Of a stretch of DNA of 64,000 nt, positions 34,301-54,197 are shown piece by piece (the stretch's first letter is position 1; every line of letters starts with the position of its first letter). Position numbers and translations under genes: made by a program. The notes under the pieces were generated by a model, which had not been told where the DNA came from, ran no database searches, and saw only the letters and a list, made by a program, of their open reading frames with translations. Source of the DNA: Rhododendron vialii (lineage: Eukaryota; Streptophyta; Magnoliopsida; Ericales; Ericaceae); assembly GCF_030253575.1 (NCBI RefSeq), contig NC_080557.1:43166501-43230500 (forward strand), in the 5' to 3' direction.

Positions 34301-35486
34301 AACGGGTAAGCAGAAATATCTCATTACTGGCAGAATCTTCATAAACACAAGACAATTAAGCTACACAAGCAGCATATCAAAATTTATACCTAATTCACCA
34401 TCTTCAATACAACTAGTAAAGTAGTAACCAAGGAACTGCAAAGAAACAAACGCAATGCAACCCCGAGGGTTACAAGGAGGGGGGAGGTAAGTGCCTTACA
34501 AGCACAAATTCCTAATTCTAACTCCCATTAAGTGCAAAATCTTCGTGTCAACCTCCTCGAAAGAAAAAGCTATCGCGAAGGGGCTTCCGGTCTACAGTGA
34601 GGTTACACGACCAAAGATTGCTGAAGGTGCAATCGGCTCTTGATTACAATAAATGAACAAAAAATAATCTGCAAACCCAAAATTCCGCACAAGCATCATA
34701 ATGCACCATCAAGATTGCACATTTACAACGTAAATTCATTCAATTTAACCTAAGCAAATTAGGAAATGCTCAAAATGGGTGCTCTTAGGGCGGGTTTCAA
34801 TTAAGTCTTTTATGGCATTCCACGTCGCACCACAAGACTGTTTTTAGAGCGGTCGCAAGGAGTAACATTGTGTACCCAAATCCGTGGGGCACTCACCCAA
34901 CCGTCTCAAAATGGGTGTTCTTTCCCACAAATGCATCAACATCTACTACCAAAAGAAAGTACCACAATTCATAAAAAAAAAAAATCAAAGCAGATCAAAA
35001 TTTATGGATTGAAAAAACTCACGTGTTACCCCTGATCTTGAACCAAGTCTCGGCACATTGCTTATGAGCAGCCCCCAATTCGCCCTTACAAGAACAACCC
35101 AGCTCAATCCCCTCCCCACCACCACCAGATTCCCCATCGCCACCGCCACTCCTACCACCACCACCCTCCAACTTCATGTGACAAATCCTACACTTCCTCT
35201 TCTTCTTCTGCTTCTCCTCCTTCACGTGACCCGAACGCAATTCCCCACTCTCCAAATCGCCCGCATCCGAGTCCGACCCGATCTCCGAAAACCTCGATTC
35301 GGCCGAACCCACCCACGACTGTTCCCGGTCCGAGTCGTCGGAGAAGCAGAGGCTGCCGTCCGTCGTGGCGGTCTCGGTGCTCCCGGCCACCGAAGACCGC
35401 CGGCGGCGGCGGCGGCGACGCTTGCGCCGGCTGCTGCCGATGCGGCCGGACTCTAGGTCCGGGATGGGATTGTCTAAGGTCGACAT
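30830..35486 (-). CDS. RING-CH (RINGv) membrane E3 ligase-like protein
   Basis: Likely ubiquitin ligase anchored in a membrane, of the plant RING-variant (MARCH-like) group. Exon 1 is 35023-35486 and exon 2 is 30830-31052 on the minus strand. They join through a 3,970-bp GT-AG intron; the combined length is a multiple of three and gives 228 aa. The RING-CH set is Cys99, Cys102, Cys131, Cys133, His141, Cys144, Cys157, Cys160 (CRIC, CSC, HKQC, CEIC), and the intron splits the domain just before the last pair. The N-terminus has a nine-Arg-rich run (20-30) and acidic Ser-rich sequence. A Gly-rich insert (108-125) separates the first two cysteine pairs. One C-terminal hydrophobic segment (about 205-224) is followed by only four residues, suggesting tail anchoring. 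The substrate is unknown. Confidence 0.9.
31053..35022 (-). other. Intron of the RING-CH gene
   Basis: Just under 4 kb without a believable coding exon; the open frames inside are short and featureless. It holds a GT tract running into a GA tract at 31,311-31,373. No transposon is evident except diffuse repeats near 34,760-34,935. Confidence 0.5.
31311..31373. repeat. Compound GT/GA microsatellite
   Basis: About 24 bp of GT repeats followed by about 38 bp of GA repeats with one AC interruption, in the RING-CH intron. Confidence 0.9.
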
Positions 35487-35750
35487 TTCTTTGCAGATTA
35501 GCCGATGATGATCGACATTTCTTTATACTAGTAGGTGGGGTTCAATTAAATCAGCTGGGTTTGAATCTTTATGTATTGATTTGGGTTTATGTATTTATGT
35601 GGAGATCAGTCCGTAAGTACGAAATTGTGGGGAAAGTGTCAGTTTCGAGCAGTAGGAGTGTTCGTTTGTTGAAAATGAAACGCAAGAGATCAACTACAGT
35701 TGAATTGTTGAGCAGAGAAATACAGTACTAGTAATTGCGGAGGAAGTGAT

Positions 35751-35793
<43 letters not shown>

Positions 35794-35800
35794 GACAGTT
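35487..35800 (-). promoter_or_regulatory. Upstream region of the RING-CH gene with GA microsatellite
   Basis: A GA tract at 35,754-35,790 (CT on the transcribed sense) lies about 270 bp upstream of the start codon, probably at or near the 5' UTR. No clear TATA box was identified. Confidence 0.45.
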
Positions 35801-36410
35801 TCTCTCCTCTTTACTCTTTGTTTTTGTATTGTATTGTATGGCTGGTAGCGAAGCGAAACAGGTCGACTTGTTTTTATTTGGGCACGATATTATGGTTTGG
35901 ATGATAAAAATGTGCCGAAAGTCATTAGATGCTCGTATGCCTGCTTGATGCACATAAGGCTCGCATGATGCACATTTTGTATCCGAGACCTAATGTCGAA
36001 ACAAAAATTAGAAAACTGACTAACAAAAAAGTCGTTTGATTTACGTAACTCTTCAAGATGATCAATTTGTGTCTATGTCCGTTCGAAGTATTTCCATCTT
36101 AAATAATTTTATTTAGTTTACTTATTAGTAATTGATTTGGACTTTTATAATCAAATATAATAAGTATACAGCTTCTCTATATTCCCTTTTGAAAGAGAAA
36201 ATTCAAATATTCCTGCTAAGAAGCAAAAACAACACTTTTATAGGTACTCATTTGAAATTGAACCTTTCAAAAAAAAAAAAAGTACTCATTTGAACCTTAA
36301 ATATGCAAACTTACAAAATACTCCAGAAAAGTATATGTTGCCTCATACCCAGTTTGGGTGCTTGTTTAATAGAAATAGATTCTCTTCAATCGTACTTTTA
36401 GACCGGAGGG

Positions 36411-36532
36411 GACACTTCACATTGCGACCATCCATTTGCTGCAATGAATGGTTGAGATTTGTTCAAACGACGACACTTCACATTGCGACCATCCATTTGC
36501 TGCAATGAATGGTTGAGATTTGTTCAAACGAC
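36411..36532. repeat. 61-bp perfect tandem duplication
   Basis: The block GACACTTCACATTGCGACCA...GTTCAAACGAC occurs twice with a 61-bp period and no visible difference, so it is recent. Confidence 0.9.
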
Positions 36533-37150
36533 TGAAGAGCATCCATTTTCATGTTTAATTTGCAATTCTCATGAAAAAACATGTCCAACATCACATGCTT
36601 GCCCTCTGGTTCTATTCTTTTCCTTTTCCTTTCCACCACTGATGAATATTCTGCAGTTGGAATCTGCAGTTGAGTATGTCAAAAATGAATGAGGCATGGA
36701 AAAGGATTTGTCATTTTTCCACATATGTAGTATGAGCATCCTGTCAAAGCCACTTTGCCTTTGGATTTATCTCAAAGGGACCAAACAATGTAATGTCCAC
36801 AAGTTCAAAACATCTTTTTTCCTGCTTCTGTCATTTGAATCCCTTGGACAATCTGACACTGTGATCTCAAAAATTGAGTAAAGGCTGCTCCAACTTAATA
36901 TTTTTTTTCTCTATATCTCATATGTTCGGATCAGTTTACGCATATCTCGACTAATGGAGAAATCTTTTTATATGAGGAGATTAATTGAATTATGGTTAAT
37001 GTGTCACACAGTTGTAAGGAAAAACAGAGACAAGTATGGCATGATTAAGTTATCAAGTCTTTAAGGTCGGGGAATTAATTTGGACACTTTCCAAATTGAT
37101 AACCACACTTCCCATGGGAGTACTTTGGCACTTTCCTTTGAGAGCGCGGT

Positions 37151-37213
37151 TATAAATTTAGAAAGTGTCAAAATCACTCCCTATAAATTTAGAAAGTGTC
37201 AAAATCACTCCCT
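37151..37213. repeat. 31-bp tandem duplication
   Basis: TATAAATTTAGAAAGTGTCA plus AAATCACTCCC occurs twice in direct succession. Confidence 0.85.
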
Positions 37214-37427
37214 AAGGTTATCCTATTATAAAGTCTATTGTATGAGAAAGAAATGGTTTACACACACAAATTTTGATCTTGTATATGAGGTACAATATTG
37301 ATCCAATAATTTGATGAACAACGACATATCACTAGGTTACGTGGAACAAAAGAAATGGTTGCAAAGAATAGACTTGTTTTTTAAAATCTATTCTGACATA
37401 AGTTATGTCTCCATCTTCTTCTTATTT

Positions 37428-37605
37428 TTATAACCGGATGTCCGGATCAGCTCGCGTGCACCTCGACTAATTCTAAAGCCTTGAAGGTAACGACCAAGCA
37501 TAACTCCCAATAGCTCCAAAGTTTGAAATGTTTGACCTCCGTGAGAATAGAACCTGTGATCTCATGGAGGAGCAATTATTGTTTTTCCACGACCATGTTT
37601 ACCAG
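37428..37605 (-). mobile_element. Au-type SINE, reverse orientation, diverged
   Basis: Read on the minus strand, the tail matches Au SINEs: on the plus strand it begins ATAACCGGATGTCCGG, then TGCACCTCGACTAATTCT. Further in are CCTCCGTGAGAATAGAACC and GATCTCATGG, matching the B-box end of the family. No clear target duplication was found. Confidence 0.65.
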
Positions 37606-38261
37606 ATGATACAGGGGCATAGAGGGAGACATAGGAAGAGATAGAACTCGAGTGCCTACTGTGCCTTTTGCGAAAATAAAGAACGAAAAAGAGAGAAAAA
37701 TTAAGGGATGGTGCTTATGCCAAAACTGTTTTTATGGCAGTTTCCTTGGCTGGAATTTGGTTAAGTTCCACATGATTGCCCGGGTTGGAAATGGAGATCG
37801 GTTGTGTTCATACACAAGAGAGACTTTTTTCAAATGGTCATTTTGTAATGCACATTGCAATTGGGTTGAATACTGCTTTAATTTGAATAGATTTTTTTAG
37901 TCATTAAGAAAACCCAAAAGTGGGTTTATTTTGGAGTACAAGCAAGAACATCAATCGAGTATACAATTATCTAAGGGGAATGAGGTATGAAATTAAACCT
38001 AAGTGCTAACTCGCAAATTCGTCAACTTTCGTGGGGTTTTTCTTTTTGGTAATGAAGAGTTGTTTCCGGGCCAGGTTGAACTTCGGTGGTTAAGTCCAAT
38101 GTTGTCTCATTTGTTTTTAATAGGTCTCTCTTCTTCTTCTTCTTCTTTTTCTTTCTAAATTATGAGATTTCAGGCAAGCAAAACAGCCATTTCTAAAGTT
38201 CTGTTTCCTAAGCCTGCTTCGTTTTGTTTGTGAAGGTATCCGGTTGGAAAACTACTTTAAG

Positions 38262-38473
38262 TATGCCACCTTCTTAAAAAATAAGTACTTATTTCACATT
38301 TCTAAACTAAAAAATAATTTTTTGATTTTTTTTGCACCGTATAAAAGATTTCATCGAGATCTTTCAAACAAGATCCATATTGCATATTTTTAGATTTCAT
38401 TAAACCCATTATTTTTGAGCTTGAAATTGCCTTCTTAAAAAATAAATACTTAAAACTCATTCTGGAACGGGGA
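38262..38473. repeat. Tourist-like MITE
   Basis: Family blocks are CTTCTTAAAAAATAAGTACT, TTTGCACCGTATAAAAGAT, CAAACAAGATCCATATTGCA and TTTTTGAGCTTGAAATTGCC, ending CTGGAACGGGG. Left end decayed. Confidence 0.7.
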
Positions 38474-39817
38474 GAGATCTTCCTATCGTGTTTTCTTTGT
38501 GTTTTTATTTAGCCTCGTGGCCCTGTTATTAGAGTTGTGGAGTGGCAAAATCAAGAATTTCATTCGGGCGAGGTTGCCATCAATTTTAGGTTAATTTTAT
38601 TAGTTTAACAAATCAATTTTTTCATCTAATTCAAATGAGCCCGACCGTTACAAGTCTCCTTTGTCTATCCAAGTTGTAATTTTGGAAACCGATCAAATTT
38701 TTTTCCGTAAATCATGTACAATATATGAGCCGTAGCTCATGTACTGCTCGTATCATCCTATTCGTGACCCGTCGTGAGCCTACATGCCAAATAACGACCT
38801 AAGCCCTGCTATTGCTAGTGAACGATGAAATTGATTTTCAAAATTAATTGAGATACACGTAGGGTGGTTTATAAAAACGACCCGTCCAACTTGGATTGTC
38901 CGAAGAGAATCTGACAACTAATTCCAACTCTCCAATCTCACGTAACAGAGGAAAGGCTGGAACATTACTATACTCCAGTCAAAGCAGATCTACAAGGAAG
39001 GTCAAGATTGGCTCGTCTTTAGGCTTCGGCCTTGGGGCATTATTGGCTATGCGATGGCCCACATGACTTGTTCGATAGAGCATCGGACACAAAACCGGGG
39101 CACATGAATTCTACACCGGGTATTCTCACTATTCGCAACACTTCATTCTAGGGATGCAAACGAACTGAGTTCGGTCCGGCTCGTTTACAGCTCTAATTCG
39201 ACCTCAGTTGTTTTCATGACTAAGTATTGCTATCTTCATTTTCTTGTTCTCTTTTTCTTTTTTTTTCGTTCAATTCCGCCATTCTGTGGTGTCATTTGAC
39301 ACGAAGAGTTCGTAAAAACGACGTAAAATTGTGCCTACCTATTACTACTTATCGTGAACATGGAGAGCAAACGGTCGTCCATAGTTTTGCTATACAAGCG
39401 GTTTTTTTTCATTTTTTTTATTTTTTATAATCAGGTGTTCAGGCAATTCCATCGTCCACTTACGGGAGGCCAGCTGTATATGCGTTTCTGGAGATGTTCA
39501 CATACTATCTTGTGCACCTGAGTTATCCCTCCCTCTTGATATTGTATACTGTATAGTAGTTTTCTTCCAACATGTCATCACATGCGTCTAGGCAGTGTAG
39601 GTTGTAGCTTAGCTCCCCAGTCCCCTCATTCAAAGCTCTCTACCAGCTGCTATCTCCACGAATTTGATTTGACAATTCAACAAGATGTACAATTATTGAA
39701 GCTAGTCCAATAGTTGCACATTACCGTGACGAAACCCAGAAGTTTTTTTTCCAAACAGTAGCACTAGCAGGTCGTAAACATTGCTCAATTCGATGCTATT
39801 TATGTCCTATATACGTT

Positions 39818-40044
39818 TTCCCTCCCAATTTAATTCACTTTTAGAATTTCGTGCCACTTTTCAATTGATTATATCTTATAATTTGTAATGTTTTAGATAA
39901 TTTTGAAAACATTATATTATAGAACAAATCGAGATTTATCAAACAAAATCTTTATTGAATATAAAATTCATTACCCATTTAAAGATATAACTAGTTTTTT
40001 TATCTAGTTAGAATAGAACTGGAACAAGTAAATTGGGACGGAAG
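39818..40044. repeat. Stowaway-like MITE
   Basis: TTCCCTCCCAATTTA at the left is matched by TAAATTGGGACGGAA at the right in inverted order over about 225 bp. CTCCC/GGGACGGA-type ends suggest the Tc1/mariner (Stowaway) group; a TA duplication is not clear. Confidence 0.5.
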
Positions 40045-40829
40045 TAGTTTCATTTGACACCGTTATTTAGTCCCAATGTGAAATTTTCTTCCTCTTCATT
40101 TTAGTAAGTAGCATAACAATTCAGTTTAGGATGGCACTGGAAAATGTTTGTGGAAGAATACTTTTTATTCAGACAGACACGGTTGCCTTAGGTGAGGGTT
40201 TTAACTTGTAATGGAGCAATTTATAAGTGCCAACTCCATATGAAAAAGGGTAGGTAGACTATGATCTCTTACCTAGTCACATGACATATTCTTTGTTAGA
40301 GTACATATATGTCTTTGATACAAATCTCCATATACATATGCTGCAACCACAATTCATGAAATCAAGTAATCTAGCTGCTGCTGGATATGTACATTGTAGA
40401 GTGAGTTGATTGGATAGAAGCCAGAGAGCATGCAACGGATTCCAGTGATTCAGTAGGGGCAACCCCAGCAGCCTTGGAGCAAATGAAGCGGTAAAAACCG
40501 GACCATGAATCCGAGGTTACTAATTGTTTCCAGTGTGTAAGATGCGAGAACATGAAGAAAAATGCAAATAATAAAAAGAAGAAGCTTTCAGCTAAAATAA
40601 CATGATACATCAACTAGTGTTAACCACAATGTCTGCTAAAAAACACACTAAAACAGGGGAAATTATGAAAAAGAGCAACATTTTTCAGAACCACCATCAA
40701 CTACTTGCCTCCAATGGCGCAATTTTTACGACAAATATGAGAAACGTTTTCTTAGTTAGGACACAGGATGATTTAAGGCAAGACACGGGAAGCTGTAGCC
40801 TGAAGTCCAAAATTTGGGAAGTTTAACCT

Positions 40830-44343
<3,514 letters not shown>

Positions 44344-44396
44344 TCCAGTTCATGGGCTTGTTGTCATTGTGTGTGACGTGAAATTCAAACCAACCA

Positions 44397-44613
44397 TGTG
44401 TACGGATTTTTTTGTCCACGTATTGTGCACAGATCGAGATTGTGAAGCCCACACCTTCAAAATCTAAATGAAAAATTAGAAAATTGAATCGAGCAATTAC
44501 AATTACTCAATTGAGCTTTTTTTCAATTGCAATTAATGAATGATTTGGATTATTTTGTGCGGGATTCGGAGTGGACTCCACGTCACGATCTGTGCACGAA
44601 AAGTCCGTGCACG
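44397..44613. repeat. Foldback MITE upstream of PCNA-1
   Basis: GTACGGATTTTTTTGTCCAC and TTGTGCACAGATCGAGAT at the left are inverted at the right as ACGATCTGTGCACGAAAAGT followed by CCGTGCAC. The centre pairs CAATTACTCAATTGAGC. It is also present at 51,346 in the duplicate, so it predates the duplication. Confidence 0.65.
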
Positions 44614-45785
44614 TACTTTTCGCATGAAATTATATGCCAAACCAATAGCTTTCACCACTTCACATAACCGAACCTTGCATGTACTTTTATTCATGTGTAA
44701 TTTTGCGACTGAATTTGCACGAGAACAAAGGTACATACATTTTTCGCGCAGATTCGACGGTAGATTTGGCCTAAGCTTTCACAAGCCCATGACTAGCAGC
44801 AAACTGCATTTATTTGAGTGGTTGATATGAAAATTGCATTTCGTTATGTCATTTCCTACCTCTTGCATTTTAAAATCTATAATAATGCTGTCATTTCCAA
44901 CGAAATTATTGTTTTGCCATCCATTGAAGGAAATGACCATAAATTTTTTACTTCGACTCTCAACGAATTCATGGTCTTTTGGGTCGGGTCGTGAGAGTTT
45001 GCTTGTGAATTTCCTAATGTCAACACTGATTATATATCTTTTGCCAAACTAAAAATGATAAGGGTTTTGTTAACGTATGTCCCATAGCCATATAATAGTG
45101 TATATATATTCTCTTTCATTTATTACGGAGTATTTGTTTGTATGAAAAATCTAAGTTTGAAACACGCCATAAATACTTCATTAATTGTTTTTGAAAGATT
45201 TTCTATTTTGGACAGAAATATCCCCAATTGAAGGTCTTGTATGAATATAATTTTTGTGCAAAAGTAGAATGGCAATACTTTTCATTTTGTGTGTTTCGTT
45301 TGTTTTTTCTTTTTATAAATTTTTGTTATATTCGCGTGATTTTTTTTTTTTAGATTAATCATTCGTCTCGACAAGAGAAGTCTATGAAGTATAAAATTAT
45401 GACGAAAAGCCAAAAAAAATATAAAACAATTGTCATTTGAAGCTTAAGTGTCGTTTTATTTGAATTTTTTCAACACCATTCCATACTTTTGTACTTCTCC
45501 GATCCGTTTCGTCAAAACAAACGATTAATCCTAAAAGTTACAACGAAAAGCCAAACGAAAAATTGCAAAATATAAAAAATACTGAAATAATTAAGCTTCA
45601 GACTTGTAAATTTAAAAGAACGGCAGCCTTTATTGAGATGGTGTGTGGGTATTATTTTGACGTTGAGTGCATCATACATTCATACCTCAACAAATAAGAG
45701 GACCACTGAGCATATGCTGCCCTCCATTATCAATCACGGACTCACTCCACCTGCTCCCTTTAATTATTTTCCGGTACTGTTCTTT

Positions 45786-46599
45786 TTCTCCATTTCCTTA
45801 AGGGGTCTTTTGCAATACGCCCACTGGGCTTATGGTATGGAAAAAATAAAGTAAGGAACTTAAATTAAATGGGCGACACGTGTCTATCTCTAACATCTTT
45901 TTTGGCTACTTTCGCACGCAGTCGAATATTTGAATTTTGTACTGTCATAGCTCTTAGAATTCCCATTTTAGGCTTCCTGTCCTTTAAGGCTTTTAACCCA
46001 TTCCCTATCTCTTTTGAGTTCCCTCTTTCTATAAGCCTCCAGCTCTGAAGGCCAGATCTACTTTCCCAATTCTCTCACTATTCACAAACCAACGCATGTA
46101 TATTTGCTGAGGATGAAAACAATATTTCGAGAACTCTAATAAAATCGATTCCCAAATTTATCGACTGCTTGTCTCCCAAATTCTAATATTACTTGATTCA
46201 ACACGAATTGCACGAAAATAGTTGATTAATGCATCTCTCTAGCCTCTATCTATCATGTTCCATATTCACCAAATGTACTTCAAAATAAGGAATCAAAGGT
46301 CTAAATTGATTGCCCAACTAAAAAACAAGAACACGACAATCAAATCTTACGACATTGGAAATGGGAACTTTTAATTTTGACTACGACGGCAACAATGAAA
46401 GAACCAAAAGGCCATTACTAAAGAATTGCACGCTCAAAACAATACAAGCCAATCACCGACCCAATCGAAGCGACATCTATCCTTCTGTTAACTCAATAAA
46501 AAAATACACTGGAAATCAGATATAGATCTATAAAAGAAGAGATTTATAAAGAGAAGAAAACCATGAGTGATGGAGAAAAACAAACCATGAGTAAAACCA
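45786..46599. other. Spacer between the two duplicated PCNA segments
   Basis: About 0.8 kb, no gene or clear repeat seen. Confidence 0.5.
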
Positions 46600-46935
46600 T
46601 GAACCTGAGGTTACTATTTGTTTCCAGCATGTAAGATGCGAGAACATGAAGAAAAATGCAAATTATAAAAAGAAAAAACTTTCGGCTAAAATAACATAAT
46701 ACATCAACTAGTGTTAACCACACCGTCTGCTAAAAAAACACACTAAATCGGGGGAGATTATGAAAAAGAGCAACATTTTTCAGAACCACCATCAACTACT
46801 TGCCTCCAATGGCGAAATTTTCACGACAAATATGAGAAACGTTTTCTTAATTAGGACACATGATGATTTAAGGCAAGACACGGGAAGCCGTAGCTTGAAG
46901 TCCAAAATTTGGGAAGTTTAACCTCAAGGCTTTGC

Positions 46936-51168
<4,233 letters not shown>

Positions 51169-51173
51169 GAAAA

Positions 51174-51293
51174 TTTGGGCGCCACTGGGAAATCACTGTA
51201 TTCCCGCCACGAGTTTTGAGATTTCCGACCATTTTTGTGGCCGGGCTTAGCCCGTAATACAATCGGATCCAGGTTTTATGGGCTTTGGGCCCA
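51174..51293 (-). promoter_or_regulatory. Displaced E2F-like and Site II motifs of PCNA-2
   Basis: TTTGGGCGCC (51174-51183), TTCCCGCC (51211-51218) and TGGGCCCA (51286-51293) are kept base for base from PCNA-1. They now lie about 1.15 kb from the PCNA-2 TATA box instead of 29 bp, because of the foldback insertion. Confidence 0.7.
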
Positions 51294-51345
51294 TCCAGTT
51301 CATGGGCTTGTTATCATTGTGTGGCGTGAAATTCAAACCGACTAT

Positions 51346-51564
51346 GTGCACGGATTTATTTGCCCACACATAGTGCAAAGATCGTGATTGTGAGGCCCAC
51401 ACCTTCAAAATCTGACTGGAAAATTAGAAAATTGGATCGAGCAATTACAATTACTCGATTGAGCTATTTTTTCAATTGCAGTTAATGAATGACTTGGATT
51501 ATTTTGTGCGGGATCCGAAGTAGGCCGCACGTCAAGATTTGTGCGCAAAAAATCCGTGCATAGA
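51346..51564. repeat. Foldback MITE, duplicate of 44,397
   Basis: Same element as at 44,397-44,613, carried by the segmental duplication. GTGCACGGATTT at the left is mirrored by AAATCCGTGCA at the right. Confidence 0.6.
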
Positions 51565-52283
51565 CTTTTCGCGTGATATTATATGTCAAACCAATAGCTT
51601 TCACCACTTCACATAAGTCATAACTGAAACTTGCATGTACCTTTATTCCTGTGTAATTCTGCGACTGAATTTGCACGGAAACAGAGTTACATACATTTTT
51701 CGGACACTAAGATTTGGCCTAAGTTTTCACAAGCCCATGACTACGAGCAAACTGCATTTATTTGAGTGGTTGATATGAAAATTGCATTTCGTTATGTCAT
51801 TTCCTACATCTTGCATTTTAAAATCTATAATAATGCGGTCATTTCCAACGAAATTATTGTTTTGCCATCCATTGAAGGAAATGACCATAAATTTTTTACT
51901 TCGACTCCCGACGAATTCATGGTCTTTTGGGTCGGATCGTGAGAGTTTGTCTTGTGATTTTCTAGTGTCAACGCAGATTATGTGTCTTTTGTCGAACTAA
52001 AAATAATAAGGGTTTTGTTAACGTATGCCCCATCTATATAATATGTCTATATAATATGGGAGGGTGGTTTATATTTTCCACCGTTGAATTGATATATATT
52101 TTTCACCGTTGGATTGAAAGTATAATTCTCACCTTAAATCTCTTTCTATACATACCTTCTTTTTGAAATTAAAAACTCATGCCTTTACACGCCTTTGATT
52201 AAGGAAACAAAACATTCTCAAAATTAGAGACTAATTTCCGAATACTAACTTTCCTTTCGAGAAATCTATAATTAAGGAGGTTA

Positions 52284-54197
52284 TCTATATTATATGGGGA
52301 GGGTGGTTTTCAAATTCATATATTTTGGACCCTAGGATCGGTACATATTTTTTCTACGTACGGCTAAGATCTAGAGGTAGTAGAGGTAGCGATATATTTG
52401 GAAATAATGATACTTTTCTAACAGTTATCAGTCCTCTGATTAAAAAAAAAGAAGGAAAAAACAAACAATTATACCCTTATAAAGGAATGGATGGTGATTT
52501 AGGCAAATCGTTAAGGGAAGGTCTAGGTCACCGATTTTGCTAAAATGGAAAGGTATTTTCTATTGATTTTAGAAATAATAGTTCCGTGCCACCCAATATG
52601 GAGGTCTAGGCCAATCATTATTGAAATTGAAATATGGATACATATATCATCCATGATTTATCGAGAGAATCATTTCGAAAAGGAAAAAATGTTTCAGTGG
52701 GATGATTTCCCAAACTAAGAACTCTCGCATGTGAATTGTGTACTATTGGCGTCCATTTTTTAAAGGATGCTCAATTATCAAATTCTTCCCTTCCTGTTTG
52801 ATTCTCTTTGACATTTTCTTTTCCTTACTGGTACATCAACGTTGGTTTATTAGTTCACCCAATTGAATACCTATCAGAACCCTCCCAATCTCATTTTAAA
52901 GTTATGTATGTTTGAAAATGTTTTGCAATGATCAATGTTTTAATAGAAGAAAGGCTTCAGTACTTGGGCATGGAGACAAATGAGAGCTTAGGCTCTTGCC
53001 CCATCTCTATAGTAATGCGGCCCCGTTCCAGAAACCTTCTTAAAAAATAAGCAGCTTATTTCACATTTTCAAACTCAAAAATAAAGTAAATGAAAAATAA
53101 TTTTTCAATTTTTTTTACATCGTATAAAATATCTCATCAAGATCTTCCAAACAAGATCCATATTGCATATTTTTAGATTTCAATAAACCTATAATTTTTG
53201 AGCTTGAAATTGCCTTCTTAAAAAATAAGGACTTATTTTTTGTTCCGAAACAGAGTCGCAGTAACATCCAATATTGAATTATGTGGGTGGGTACTATTTT
53301 GTTTTTTTCAATTTCCTGACTCTAGCAATATCCATTTTCTGTCTTCATTTGATTATGATATAAACTGGTGCCCTGTCTTTCTTTCTTTTTTTGGTGCTTT
53401 GTTTGGGTTTGTTTGGCGACGAAAGCAAGTATTGAAGGCAAATAAATCGAGGTGGAGAACACTGTGCTTTTTATATACTGACTTTGGGAAGAGAGAACTT
53501 GGTTGGACACCTATGAATGTACACGAATAAGTCACTCTGAAGGAAGACTTCTACTCATTTTATTTCATATTTTGGTGGCATGTCCTATGTTTTGTATTTT
53601 TTCTTGGAAATTTGTGGTCCATTCACAAAATAATACCATTTTGTACTCTACTTTCTTGCTACAGCATATCAAGGAGAATCTAGATTCAAGTATCCCTTAC
53701 GCACGGGCGTGTCTTTTGAATGTTTGTCATATCGTTGCAAGATAATTTACAAGGCCCGAGCAACTTCGTGGCATGGAAGGATAAACAATTGTGCAACAAG
53801 GTTCTTTCAAAAAAGTAAGACAATTGTCAATTACCTACATAATAGGGTGTAGACTCTCCCTCGTACGACATGCGTCTTGACTCCTATTGTACTTATGTAA
53901 AGAGACAACCTACCACGATTGTTCTTCTAGGGAGCTTTTGCTAATGTAATGCATTTGTTATATGAAAGGCCTTAGTGGAATTGGACTGTATTGGTTTCAT
54001 TTTCTGTATCTTATCATATTTTTCTTTAATTCGCTTGCTGGAATTTATTAGATGGACCTTATTTGTCACTTCATTGAAAAAACAGACTTTGGGAGGAGTT
54101 GGTTGTGCGGGTGAATATGATTATCAGGGAAGGATTATTGATTTAGATTGAATCAGAATATACTGCGTCGTGCTTTCAGGCACGTGCAATCACTAGA
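52284..54197. mobile_element. Probable inner Helitron
   Basis: The 5' TCTATATTATATGGGGAGGG follows an A and resembles the outer 5' region (TCTATATAATATGGGAGGG at 52,046). The 3' end is canonical: stem CGTGC (54170-54174), loop TTTCAG, stem GCACG (54181-54185), 8 nt, then CTAG (54194-54197). The base after CTAG is A instead of the expected T, so nesting is likely but not certain. Confidence 0.6.
53019..53258. repeat. Tourist-like MITE inside the Helitron
   Basis: Starts GGCCCCGTTCCAGAAACC and continues with TTAAAAAATAAGCAGCTTAT, CAAACAAGATCCATATTGCA and TTTTTGAGCTTGAAATTGCC, ending in a decayed TTCCGAAACAGAGTC. Very close to the copy at 38,262. Confidence 0.7.

Larger units (their letters stand above)
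35801..40500. other. Gene-free interval
   Basis: No gene is recognisable. Contents: tandem repeats at 36,411 and 37,151, an Au-type SINE at 37,428, a Tourist-like MITE at 38,262 and a Stowaway-like MITE at 39,818. A short piece resembling an Au SINE tail lies near 36,922-36,955. Confidence 0.5.

Noticed and set aside
39428-39465. Possible Au SINE tail (ATAATCAGGTGTTCAGG)
   Set aside because: Too short and too diverged to separate from chance.
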